Source: Amblyornis subalaris (lineage: Eukaryota; Chordata; Aves; Passeriformes; Ptilonorhynchidae). Taken from it: a stretch of 64,000 bases of DNA. The position numbers were made by a program, and so were the translations under genes. Under the pieces are notes generated by a model. The model had not been told where the DNA came from. It did no database searches and saw only the letters and a program-made list of their open reading frames with translations. The DNA lies in contig JACAXG010000256.1 of NCBI GenBank assembly GCA_018881555.1, forward strand, positions 478,757-542,756. The letters run 5' to 3'. This document shows positions 27,952-36,332 of the stretch, one piece after another (the first letter of the stretch is position 1; every line of letters begins with the position of its first letter).

Positions 27952-28365
27952 CAGAATCAAAGAATCACTGGGGTTGGAAGGGCCCTCTGGAGCTCACCCA
28001 GTCCAACGCCCTGCCCAAGCAGGGTCACCTGGAGCAGGTGACACAGGAACATATCCAGGTGGGTTTGGGATGTCTCCAGAGAGGGAGACTCTAGGCCCTC
28101 CCTGGGCAGCTGTTCCAGGGCTCTGCCCCCTCCATGGACAGAAGTTCTTCCTCATGTTGGGGTGAAACTTGTTGTGGTTTAGTTCATGGCCATTGCTCCT
28201 CATCCTGGCCCTGGCACCACTGAGCAGAGTCTGGCACCATCCCCTGACACCCCCTGGAGACGTTTGTGTGGATTGATGGGATCCCCTCTCAGCCTTCCCT
28301 TCTCCAGCCTGACCAGGCCCAGCTCCCGCAGGCTCTGCTCCTCTCAGAGATGCTCCAGAACCCAA
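27952..28365 (-). mobile_element. CR1 LINE 3' portion, reverse orientation
   Basis: Begins with the reverse-complement CR1 tail (cagaatcaaagaatcactgg, then ttggaagggccctctggagc) and runs through the usual ctgttccagggctctgccc and gaagttcttcctcatgttgg blocks. It lies between the inverted family-A LTRs. Confidence 0.85.
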
Positions 28366-28607
28366 ACCATCAGACAACCAAATGCTGACATTAATTTGGC
28401 CCTTTTTTAAGGGTTGGAGCTAGTCCAGGCCTGAAGCTGACCCAGGGAACTGTATGCACCAGGATCTCACTGTTGTACACAAAAATCAGATTTGTGTAAC
28501 AAGCCAACGTGCAACAAGCCAATGTTACAGACTGGGGAGAGACACTGAACATCTCTTGTGTAAGCCTGGGTGTTCAGTGTATTCCACAACTCCGGCACAC
28601 CAAGTAT

Positions 28608-29190
28608 CAAAGCCCTTCATTATTTACACCTTTTATCAAACAAAGGCATTAGTGTTCATTGGCTACAAGTTACATCGTTCTCTCATTAATTAGTGGTCTG
28701 CCTTCTGTTGGTTAATGATTCCCTCGCTTCTCTAATGCTGGATAGTGCCCTGCTCAGTCTTTCTGTGGTTTGGGTCGGGGGCTCCCTGGTCAGGTGCCAG
28801 GACCTGCCCCTGCTGGAATCCCCTGTTCCGCACTCAGAGCTGCTTCCAGCACAGTTGCTGAGCTGTTTTTCAGTCGTTTCTTCCTTATCTGGGGAGCTCT
28901 GCCAAATGTCCTTGTGGCCCATAAATTCTGCATTCCCTGTGCCCACTATCAGTGGAAACCCTTCTCCCCAGGCTTTGATAACCTCCCCCAGGCCTGAGAT
29001 CACTGAAGCCTGTCCCCCCCAGCCCTTAACAAGGCAGTTCCAGCGACCAGGAATTTGTCTTTCCAACACCTGGACACCACTGAGAGCCCGCTGGCCGCTC
29101 AGTTTCAGGGATTAAATCTCGTTTTTTGAGGCTTGAGATTGCACAAAGATTGAACACCAAAGAACACCTTTTTCCTAGGGAACCGTGACA
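28608..29190 (-). mobile_element. Solo LTR, family A, copy 2 (inverted, 3' end divergent)
   Basis: The reverse complement matches 27,212-27,800 closely. The TGTCA start lies at 29,190-29,186. The last ~110 bases of the element (polyadenylation region) are replaced by unrelated sequence. It carries the variant block cactatccagcattag that copy 3 also has and copy 1 lacks. It abuts the TOMM5 CpG promoter. Confidence 0.8.
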
Positions 29191-29760
29191 CGCTCCAGTC
29201 ACGCAGCCCCGCCCGTGCCCGCGGAGGGCTCGGCACGTGGTGGGGACGGGGCTGTCGCTGTCCCTGTCGCTGTCCCGCTCCCTGCACGTGGCGCCAGGCC
29301 CGGGCGGAAGTGGCGCCTGCCACACTCCTCGGCGGCGCCATCGCGCTCTTTGCGCATGCGCCCCCGTCTGGTCACGTGACCCGCCCGCACATCCGGCCAC
29401 GTGGTTCCGCCGCGCGTGGCCGCCAGCCGGGCCGGGGCCGGGGCCGGGGCCGGGGTTGGGGCCGGCATGTTCCGTATCGAGGGGCTGGGGCCCAAGATGG
29501 ACCCGGAGGAGCTGAGGCGGAAGATGCGCCGCGACGTGCTCGCCTCCGTCCGCAACTTCCTCATCTACGTCGCGCTGCTGCGAATCAGTGAGTGCCCGGG
29601 TGTCCCGGCCCCGGGATGTGCCGGGTCCGCGTTCCCGGGGTGTCCCGGCCCCGCGGCCCCGGGATGTGCCGTGTCCCGATGCCGTGCCGGAGCCGCCGGG
29701 CAGGGTCACGGCGGTGGGGGGGGGGGTCTCGGCCGAGGTCGGGATGTCTGAGATGCTGCG
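29190..29760. promoter_or_regulatory. CpG island, TOMM5 promoter and first exon
   Basis: CpG-dense sequence starting exactly at the LTR edge and extending into TOMM5 intron 1. It has several CACGTG/CACGTGAC E-box-type hexamers (for example near 29,236, 29,285, 29,374 and 29,399) and a short run of GGGGCC hexamers just before the ATG (29,431-29,452). No TATA box. Confidence 0.65.
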
Positions 29761-29854
29761 CAAACTCTCTGCGGTCTCGCCGCTGACTCAGTTCGAGTCC
29801 ACGTTGTTTTCTTTCTCAGCTCCCTTCATCCTGAAGAAGCTGGACAATATATGA
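29467..29854 (+). CDS. TOMM5: Mitochondrial import receptor subunit TOM5
   Basis: Small tail-anchored subunit of the outer-membrane TOM translocase, which helps pass precursors to the TOM40 pore and stabilises the complex. Two coding exons, 29467-29587 and 29820-29854, join in phase to 51 residues, the same length as the mammalian protein. It begins [20 protein letters not shown], has a single hydrophobic stretch about residues 29-40 ([11 protein letters not shown]) and ends [11 protein letters not shown]. Donor CA|gtgagt and acceptor ttctcag|CT are strong. The 3' end has AATAAA at 30,240-30,245. Its divergent orientation to FRMPD1 matches mammalian gene order. Nothing appears broken. Confidence 0.97.
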
Positions 29855-30239
29855 CCCCTCCGGGCCCGGCGCACGAACCCGTGAAATGGACTGCAGCTGC
29901 TCTCCCCTGGGCACTAACCAAACGCGGTGTCAGAGGCAGACAGCCAGCACCACATGGTTCCAAAATGTCCCACTTCAGCACGTCTGGCCGGGGAGCGATC
30001 CCGGGCTGGCAGGATGGGCGGGGGCCTGCGGTCCCTGCAGGTGAATCCCGGCCGTGCAACGCTCCGTGTGATCCAGCAGTGACTCGTGACAGAACATTGC
30101 CTGTGCTGTTCAACAAAGCTCATCTCCATCCTGCACGCACTGTCACTTGTGGGCAGCTGTGTGCTGTGCCACCTCACCGACCTGTCTGTGTGCAACATCC
30201 AGTCTCCCCTGAATCTGGCTCACAAGCAGTTTGATTTGA

Positions 30240-30245
30240 AATAAA
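30240..30245 (+). terminator. TOMM5: TOMM5 polyadenylation signal
   Basis: Canonical AATAAA about 385 bases after the TOMM5 stop, with GT-rich sequence downstream. Confidence 0.6.
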
Positions 30246-31626
30246 CGGGAGAGCAGTTGTATCACTGGGCCCTGGTCATGCTTTATTTTCAATAATCATT
30301 GGGTAAACTGGGGCGTGGCTGGGATTATTGCCCTGGCTGCTGCCTTGAGCTCGCCCACTCCTCTTTGGAACACCTCGACTGGAGGGAAGGCAAAGAGGCG
30401 CGAGGGTGCAGGTGGGGATGTGTTTTCCAGGTGCTCCAGGTGGGACGTGGAGCCACAACAGAGCAGCACAAGGGCAGGGCAGCTCGGCGTCTCCCAGCCG
30501 GCCTCCGCTAACTCTGCCTGGCACCAGCACTGCCTGGGTCTGTCCTTGGCTCGGTGGGGTACCTCAGCCCTGAGTGCACATCCCTGGGGCAGGGCGGCCT
30601 TGGAAGGGCAGCTCAGGCTTGGAAACAGGGTGTGAATTTGGGAATGTACCCAAGTCACTTGGAGACTTCCTACCTGGAGCCTCAGGTGCCTGCTGCATCC
30701 AGGGGAACAATCCACCCATGTGTGCCTCTGTGGATTCCCCTGGGAAATGAAATCCAGGGCGTTGCCGAGCTTGGGTGACCTGATGGCCACAGGAGGAAGG
30801 TGCTTTTGCCCCTCTTGGCTCTCAGTAGGGGAATTTTCCTGCTCTGGCCCAGGGACCTCTGTGCCAGGCCCAGGCCCTGGTGCCAGAGACAGCACTGGGA
30901 ACAGTCCTGAGCGCAGGGTCAGGACTCTGAGTGTCCGGCCATGGTGGACGTGGCATAAGCTCATTTCACAGTGACCTCGGGGAGAGCAGGGTAAAACAAC
31001 ATCAAGGTGTGCCCCGGTCCAGCACAAGACTGGATCCACACGAGCTCCACGTGAGCTCCCCCAGCACTCAGGCTCCTCAGAGCCACTGTTCCTGTGCCTC
31101 AGCATTCCCACAAGTGATCCAACCATCCTGAGTCCCGTGCACCTGCCAACATGGAAGCTCTATATGCTTTTCCAGCACTAACCAGGCGTCTCTTCATAAA
31201 TTCATCCCACTTCTACCCCGTGTTTGGGTCTCCTCGAGTTACAGGGCATTGGTTTTGGTAGCAGGGGTCTCTTTCCAGGACAGGCTGTGTCATTCCCAGA
31301 GGCTCACTCTCCCACTGCCCTGCCAGGATGCTCCATGGTGTCACAGCTTCAAGAGGAGCAGTGTGGCGTTCCCAAAACTTTAGGAAACAGGGCATGCACA
31401 GGGTGAATGAGACCTCTCACTGGCATTAGGGTGCAGGGTCCCATGGAAACATGGCTGGCCTGGGCAGCCCTCACAGCTGGACAGACACAGAAAGCTGCCA
31501 GGAAGGACAAGAGCAGTGGCTCATGGACATGATTCTGGGGTAAGGCCAGTGGCACCTGCCCTGCATCAGGAACAGTGTAGCAGCAGGACCAGGGCAGTCT
31601 TGTCTCTGCACTGGGCACTGCCAAGG

Positions 31627-31825
31627 CCACACCTCGAGTGCTGTGTCCAGTTCTGAGGCCCTCAATTCAGGAAGGACATTGAGGGGCCGTAGTGTGTCCA
31701 GGGAAGGGAGCTGGGGAAGGCTCTGGAGCACCAGAAGTGACTGAGGGAGCTGGCGGGGCTCAGCCTGGAGAAAAGGAGGCTCAGGGGGGACCTTCTGGCT
31801 CTCCACAAATCCCTGGCAGTGTTGG
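31627..31825 (+). mobile_element. CR1 LINE, 5' half of an interrupted copy
   Basis: CR1 sequence from cgagtgctgtgtccagttct through ggggctcagcctggagaaa to tggctctccacaaatccctgg, where it stops at the edge of a family-B LTR. The expected continuation appears at 32,345. Confidence 0.8.
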
Positions 31826-32330
31826 CAGATGAAGAATTGTTTGCACCTGGCAGGCTAATACAATGATCATTTTGCAAAACCATTAGGCTATGGAAGTGCA
31901 CAATCAAAGGTTGATAAACATTAACCAAGGAAAGGAGTAAGAAACTACACTCCATTGATCCGAAGTCTCACAAATGAATGAGCTGGGCCAGCTCTGCCAG
32001 ATTTACTCGTAACTGGGCACAGTAGCACCAGTTCACCAGCCACTCAGACACGACTGTGGGGTCACCGGCCACCAGGGACCACCAAAGAGACCCCCAGGAC
32101 AGAATAACGTGCTTGTGGGAGAGAGCATGTGTTAATGACTTCAGGGAAATGATTATCATATGTGTGTTTCTTCGGGAAAACCTATGAGTCTGTATGTAAA
32201 ACACAGTCTATAAACAGGAGCTTTTTCTGTGCTCAGCATGCACGATATTTTGGAGGAGATATCCCCTCGTGCATGCAGCTGAACAAAGAATGGCTGTTTC
32301 TTAATGCTACATTGCTGCTAAGGAGGTTTA
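31826..32330 (+). mobile_element. Solo LTR, family B, copy 2, inserted in CR1
   Basis: Same element as 25,034-25,500, with the same TATA-like tataaacaggagctttttct region. CR1 sequence lies on both sides in correct order, so this insertion is younger than the CR1 copy. Exact ends and a target-site duplication could not be fixed by eye. Confidence 0.75.
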
Positions 32331-32344
32331 TTTGTACCGATTTT

Positions 32345-32625
32345 TGGTAAAAACGGGAGGGGGCAGCCAGGGAGGGTTGGGCTCTGCTCCCAGGGAACAA
32401 GGGACAGGACAACAGGGAATGGCCTCAGGCTGTGCCAGGGGAAGTTCAGGTTGGACATCAGGAGGAATTTTTTCATGGAAAAGGTGGTCAGGCATTGGAA
32501 GGCTGCCCAGGGAGGTTTGGAGTCCTCATCCTTGGAGGCATCCAAGGAAGGCCTGAATGTGGCACTCGGTGCTCTGGGCTGGGGACAAGATGGGGATTGC
32601 GCACAGCTTGGACTCGATGGGCTGG
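32345..32625 (+). mobile_element. CR1 LINE, 3' half of the interrupted copy
   Basis: Resumes with gggttgggctctgctcccag and runs through ggttggacatcaggaggaat, ggcattggaaggctgcccag and ttggactcgatgggctgg, the usual CR1 order after the segment at 31,627-31,825. Confidence 0.8.
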
Positions 32626-33189
32626 CAGGGATGAGTCGGTGGAGAGATATGGCCATCGGGAAAGGGATGGGCCTCCACTGGCCGGGAGGGCCTCACACGG
32701 GACGTGTGGCCATCAGGAAAGCGTGCGCTGGTGTCACCATGGCTGGTGACACCCCAGGACACGCCACAGCCAGGCCACCTGAGTGAGGTGTGACATCATG
32801 TGTTTCCTCTGATGACATCAGACGGAGGCCCCACTCCATCCCAGCCCTCGGCGCAGCTGTCATGCCACTGGGGAGACTGGGGCGGCACGGAAGGGCACTG
32901 GGAGCTGGCGGGAAATACTGACATTGGGCTCTGGGCCATGCTAAAATCATCCTGGAGTCCTGAGATCATACTCAAAGCCCTTGAGAGGGCACTAGGCCAT
33001 ACTGGGAGGCACTGGTCCGTACTGGAAGACAGAGGTTTGGGGTCTACCGGGAGCAAGAGTGGAAGAAATTACTGCAAAAACGGGAAAAAATGGGGCACAA
33101 ATGGGCAGGAAGTGCTGAGACAAACAGTCAAAATGGGGAAACGCCAGAGTAGAATACTGAAATGTGGCAGAAAACAGAAGTGTGGGCCC

Positions 33190-33710
33190 AGTGCTCCCAG
33201 TACAACGTTGGCCTGAGCCACAGGTCTTCAGGCACAATCCCAGTACAGGTTGCCACAGTCCCAGAATGTGCCCAGTGTTTCCAATACACCACCAGCACTC
33301 CCAGTACAATGCCAGTCTGAGCCACAGCTCTTGAAGAAGGATCCCAGTACGGCCCCAGCACTCTCAGTATGACACCAACATGATCTACAGTTAAACCAAA
33401 ATCCCGATATGATCCCCAGTGTTACCAGTACGAACCCAGTGTTCTCAGTACAGAACCAGCCTCGGCCTGCAGCTCTCCCAGTATGGGCCCCAAGTATGCT
33501 CCTGGTGTTCCCAGTATGTCCCCCAATATGGGTCCTGTGGGTCCGAATGCAGCTCCAGTGCACTCCCAGTACAGGGCCCAAGGCTCCCAGTGCTCCCACT
33601 ACAGGTCCCAAGGTTCTCAGGGCACTCCCAGCACTCTCAGTACAGATTTCAGTGCTCCCCCAGTGCACTCCCAGTACAGCCCTATAAACACTTTTTGCTT
33701 CACCCAACCC
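33190..33710. repeat. Degenerate minisatellite with CCCAGTAC core
   Basis: Irregularly spaced near-repeats of a ~20 base unit resembling CCCAGTGCTCCCAGTACAG, more than twenty core occurrences, with insertions between them. It sits directly beyond the 3' end of EMC4. A looser continuation with actggga/actgg motifs extends left to about 32,940. Confidence 0.75.
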
Positions 33711-33783
33711 AGTGCTGCCTTGGGCTGAGTTCCCAAACACTCAGAATTGCTTTCAAAAATGATGTTACCGTCCTGCCATCACC

Positions 33784-33789
33784 TTTATT
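33784..33789 (-). terminator. EMC4: EMC4 polyadenylation signal
   Basis: AATAAA on the minus strand, about 20 bases after the EMC4 stop codon, so the 3' UTR is very short. Confidence 0.7.
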
Positions 33790-33809
33790 GGAGGGTGGGT
33801 ATGGGGGGG

Positions 33810-35268
33810 TCACAAGATCAGGCCCCCCCCAGTGAACTCCATTCGCTGCCGAGAGAACAGAGAGAGGAAGGGGGTGAGTGGGGGGACCCCGGTGTCCAAC
33901 CCCAGGACCCCTGACCCTGTGGGGTGTCCCCAGGACCCCTGGCTCACCTGCGGGGGGGTGACGAAGGCCAGCCAGTCAGAAGGGCGGGTGGGCAGCAGTC
34001 CCATGGCCTGGCACTTGTAGAGGGCCAGCGCCAGCCCCAGCCCGTTGCCCACCAGGAACACGAGCCCCTGCAGTGCCCGCCGGCTCGAGCTCTCCAGGGC
34101 CTTCAGCGCTGGGGGGACAGAGGGGTTCCAGGGGGTCTGCCACTGACACGGCACAGGGGGCACCAGGGGCCATGGGGGAGGGAGGGCAGCATCATGGGGG
34201 GAGTGAGAATGAAGTGGGGAGGCCCGTCCAGGGGTGGCTGTGGGGCACATCTGGGAGTCCATAGGGCAGTGGGAGACCTGGGGGGCTGTGGGGACACCCA
34301 GGGGGCCGGGGGTGGCTGTGGGGGCACCTGAGGGGCTGTGGGGCTGGGTGGAGCCTCGGGGGGCTGCGGGACACCCAGGGGGCTGTGGGACTGTCCCCGC
34401 GCGGGGGCCGCACTCACTGGCAGACAGGGACATGAGGGCCTGCAGCGGGCGCCAGCCCATCATGCAGACCATCATGGCCGGGAAGATGGAGATGGTGTTG
34501 CCGGCCATGTACATGATGAACAGGTTCATGGGGATCTGCTTCAGCGGCGCCAGAGCCACGTCCCAGCAGCGCTGCAACGACAGGGGCCGGGCACGGCTAT
34601 GGGGACCCGGGATCTGGGGAACCCAGGGCGGGGACCACCCCCCACATGTGTCCGGGGCCTGGGGGGACCCGCACACCCGGGGCAGGGGAGGGACCGGGGC
34701 AGGGACCACCCCCATGGGGAGCCGGGGTGTGAAGGACCCACGGGAACCACCCCCCGCGGGGAACCTCGGGCAGGGACCGCCCCCCCTGCAGCTGTCCGGG
34801 GTGTGGGGCACCCGCATAGCTGGGTTAAGGACCACCCCCCGCGACCCGGGATGTGGGGCGACCCGGGCCAGGGACCACCCCCATGGGGGACCGAGGTGTG
34901 GGGTACCCGGGCAGGGACCACCCCTGCACAAGTGTCCGGGCTGTGGGGGCAGCTGGGGCAGCGCCCACTCCCGCGGGGCCCCGGTGTCCCCTCCCGCTCC
35001 CTCCTACCTTCTCCATCAGGATCTTGTCGCTCTCATGGACACCGCCCTCCCCCAGCTGCCGGTCGGCGAACCCGAGCGGGCCTCGGCCCTCGGCGGCTCC
35101 GCGGGGCCTGGTGACCGGGGGGACGGGTGAGCGGGGGCTGTCGCTGTCCCGGCCCCCCGGATCCCCTGGGCCCCCCGGAGCCCCCGGGCCTCACCGTCCC
35201 CCCGGCGCCGCTCCCAGGTCCAGCGACCACTTGAACCGGCGGCCCCGCAGCGCCGCCGCCGCCGCCAT
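33810..35268 (-). CDS. EMC4: ER membrane protein complex subunit 4
   Basis: Subunit of the EMC insertase, which inserts tail-anchored and multi-pass proteins into the ER membrane. Exons in transcript order: 35268-35195, 35107-35008, 34571-34418, 34108-33948, 33845-33810. The phases chain to 174 residues (mammalian form about 183). The N-terminus is MAAAAALRGRRFKWSLDLG; the conserved core RCWDVALAPLKQIPMNLFIM starts at residue 59. Hydrophobic segments are at about 73-93 and 123-143. SDWLAFVTPPQ and the C-terminal RMEFTGGGLIL match the family. All borders are GT-AG. Introns 2 and 3 are GC-rich minisatellite. The first exon codes a short alanine run and is shorter than in mammals. Just upstream lies the assembly gap, so the promoter may be incomplete. 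Confidence 0.96.
34109..34417. repeat. GC-rich simple tandem repeat filling EMC4 intron 3
   Basis: Repeated gggggctgtggg(g)aca/ccc-type units across most of the 309 bp intron. Degenerate, with no fixed period visible. Confidence 0.6.
34600..34960. repeat. Minisatellite in EMC4 intron 2
   Basis: About six degenerate copies of a ~55-65 bp unit built on gggcagggaccacccccatg, followed by ggggaccgaggtgtgggg and cacccgg-type spacers. One segment (34,845-34,874) is repeated base for base at 38,752-38,781, upstream of EXOSC5. Confidence 0.8.
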
Positions 35269-35330
35269 GTCCGCGCCGTCACGTGGGCAGTTGCGTGTGC
35301 GGTCACGTGGGGGGCCGCGTGCAGACACCC
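35020..35330. promoter_or_regulatory. CpG island, EMC4 promoter and first exons
   Basis: CpG-dense sequence over EMC4 exons 1-2 and upstream, with CACGTGAC/TCACGTGG E-box-type sites at about 35,279-35,310. Cut short by the gap at 35,379. Confidence 0.55.
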
Positions 35331-35378
35331 CCTACACCGTGTTTACCCTTCTTTCGTGTTTTTCACCTCACAATTCTA

Positions 35379-35463
35379 NNNNNNNNNNNNNNNNNNNNNN
35401 NNNNNNNNNNNNNNNNNNNNNNNNNNNNNNNNNNNNNNNNNNNNNNNNNNNNNNNNNNNNNNN
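35379..35463. other. Assembly gap (85 N)
   Basis: A run of N between EMC4 and EXOSC5. The left edge is CpG-island sequence and the right edge is plain non-coding DNA. True gap size and even adjacency of the two sides are unknown. Confidence 0.99.
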
Positions 35464-36270
35464 GGGGGGAGGGAAGAGTGGAGCGATTTCTTGTGCGTTT
35501 GATTTGGTTTTATATTTTCCTTGGTAACGGTTGGAACCCCCTGATTACTCCCTCATTTCACATCTTTCCCCCCTCCTCACTGCACCCTTTTATTGTCCCC
35601 ACTGATCCCACTTATTGAACCCGCACTGCCCTCCCGCTATTGTTCCCCATGTTCATTTCCGATCGCTGTTGGCCCCATCGGCCCCGTTGTTGCGTCCCCA
35701 CTATCCCCCGTTAGTGCCCCCCGCGGAGCCTCCTCACGCTCCCCACCTCCTCCTCCTCCCCCGCCACGCCGCCGCGCGCGCGCAGTGAGGCATGCCAGCA
35801 CCGCCCCCACGCCACGCGATCCATTCTGAACACGTGATCCTTCCCAACACCGCCTTCCTCTTGGCCGCGGCGATACAAGCCCCGCCCAGAAATGCCTGGG
35901 AGGTCGAGCTTGGCAACAAGCACCCTTTAACCCCTGTGCCGCCATCTTGGGTGTACCGGCGAACGTGTGGGGGGACCGCCGCACGCCGGAAGCCACCATG
36001 TTGGGTGTACCCGCACGTGTGCGTACGCTGGGAGCCGCCATCTTGGGTGTCCCGACAGGACACGTGTCCTCAGGCGTGTCCCTGTATTACCCCCCCATTT
36101 TGGGGGTCTCAGGAGCGAGGGGTACCAGGACAAGTGTCCCCCACTTTGGGGGCCTCAGAGCCGCCGTCACGACACGTGTCCCTGTGTGTGCCCCACTTTG
36201 GGGGTCTCAAGAGCCGCCAGTCGGACCCACATGGCACTGGATGGACTCAGGAGGCAGAGCGGAGGGAAAA
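35464..36270. other. Gap to EXOSC5 3' end, no gene recognised
   Basis: Non-coding. 35,464-35,800 is T/C-rich with no feature recognised. 35,938-36,210 is a degenerate tandem array described separately. Confidence 0.6.
35938..36212 (+). repeat. Degenerate tandem array with YY1-like GCCGCCATCTTG motifs
   Basis: Three units carry GCC(G/A)CCAT(C/G)TTGGGTGT (35,939, 35,992 and 36,034), each followed by an ACGTGT element. Further right the units decay to ccccacttTGGGGG..tc and agccgcc..gacacgtgtccc. CCGCCATCTTG is the classic YY1 site. Whether it acts as a promoter or is only a repeat cannot be read from the sequence. Confidence 0.65.
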
Positions 36271-36277
36271 AGAGTCC

Positions 36278-36283
36278 TTTACT
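36278..36283 (-). terminator. EXOSC5: EXOSC5 polyadenylation signal candidate
   Basis: AGTAAA on the minus strand about 50 bases after the EXOSC5 stop. No AATAAA is closer. Confidence 0.4.
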
Positions 36284-36332
36284 GAGTGGTAGGAGTCCAG
36301 GCCAGTCCAGCTGCCCACGGGGTGTCCCCAGG

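Larger units (their letters stand above)
19250..29190. other. FRMPD1-TOMM5 intergenic region
   Basis: About 10 kb between two divergent genes. I find no convincing exon chain. It contains a second CpG-rich block (19,610-19,960), two inverted copies of a ~260 bp repeat, a 39 bp tandem duplication, one family-B LTR, two family-A LTRs and a CR1 copy. Long open frames at 22,615-23,496 (+) and 22,937-24,076 (-) overlap each other in GC-rich DNA and show no recognisable domain. Confidence 0.6.
30260..33780. other. TOMM5-EMC4 intergenic region
   Basis: No exon chain recognised. 30,260-31,600 is mixed-composition unique sequence. A minus-strand open frame (30,296-31,126) shows no domain. After it come CR1, a nested LTR and a minisatellite. 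Confidence 0.6.

Noticed and set aside
27287..29115. Recurring 127- and 140-residue frames at 27.3, 28.7 and 37.1 kb
   Set aside because: They recur because the same LTR is present three times; the frames lie within non-coding LTR sequence and have no viral protein motif.
30296..31126. 276-residue minus-strand open frame between TOMM5 and EMC4
   Set aside because: No domain, starts from a non-ATG or poor context, and no matching splice sites; overlapped by plus-strand frames.
33810..34931. 373-residue single open frame covering EMC4
   Set aside because: Read-through of EMC4 introns 2-4. The exon borders have clear GT-AG sites, and the spliced product matches EMC4.
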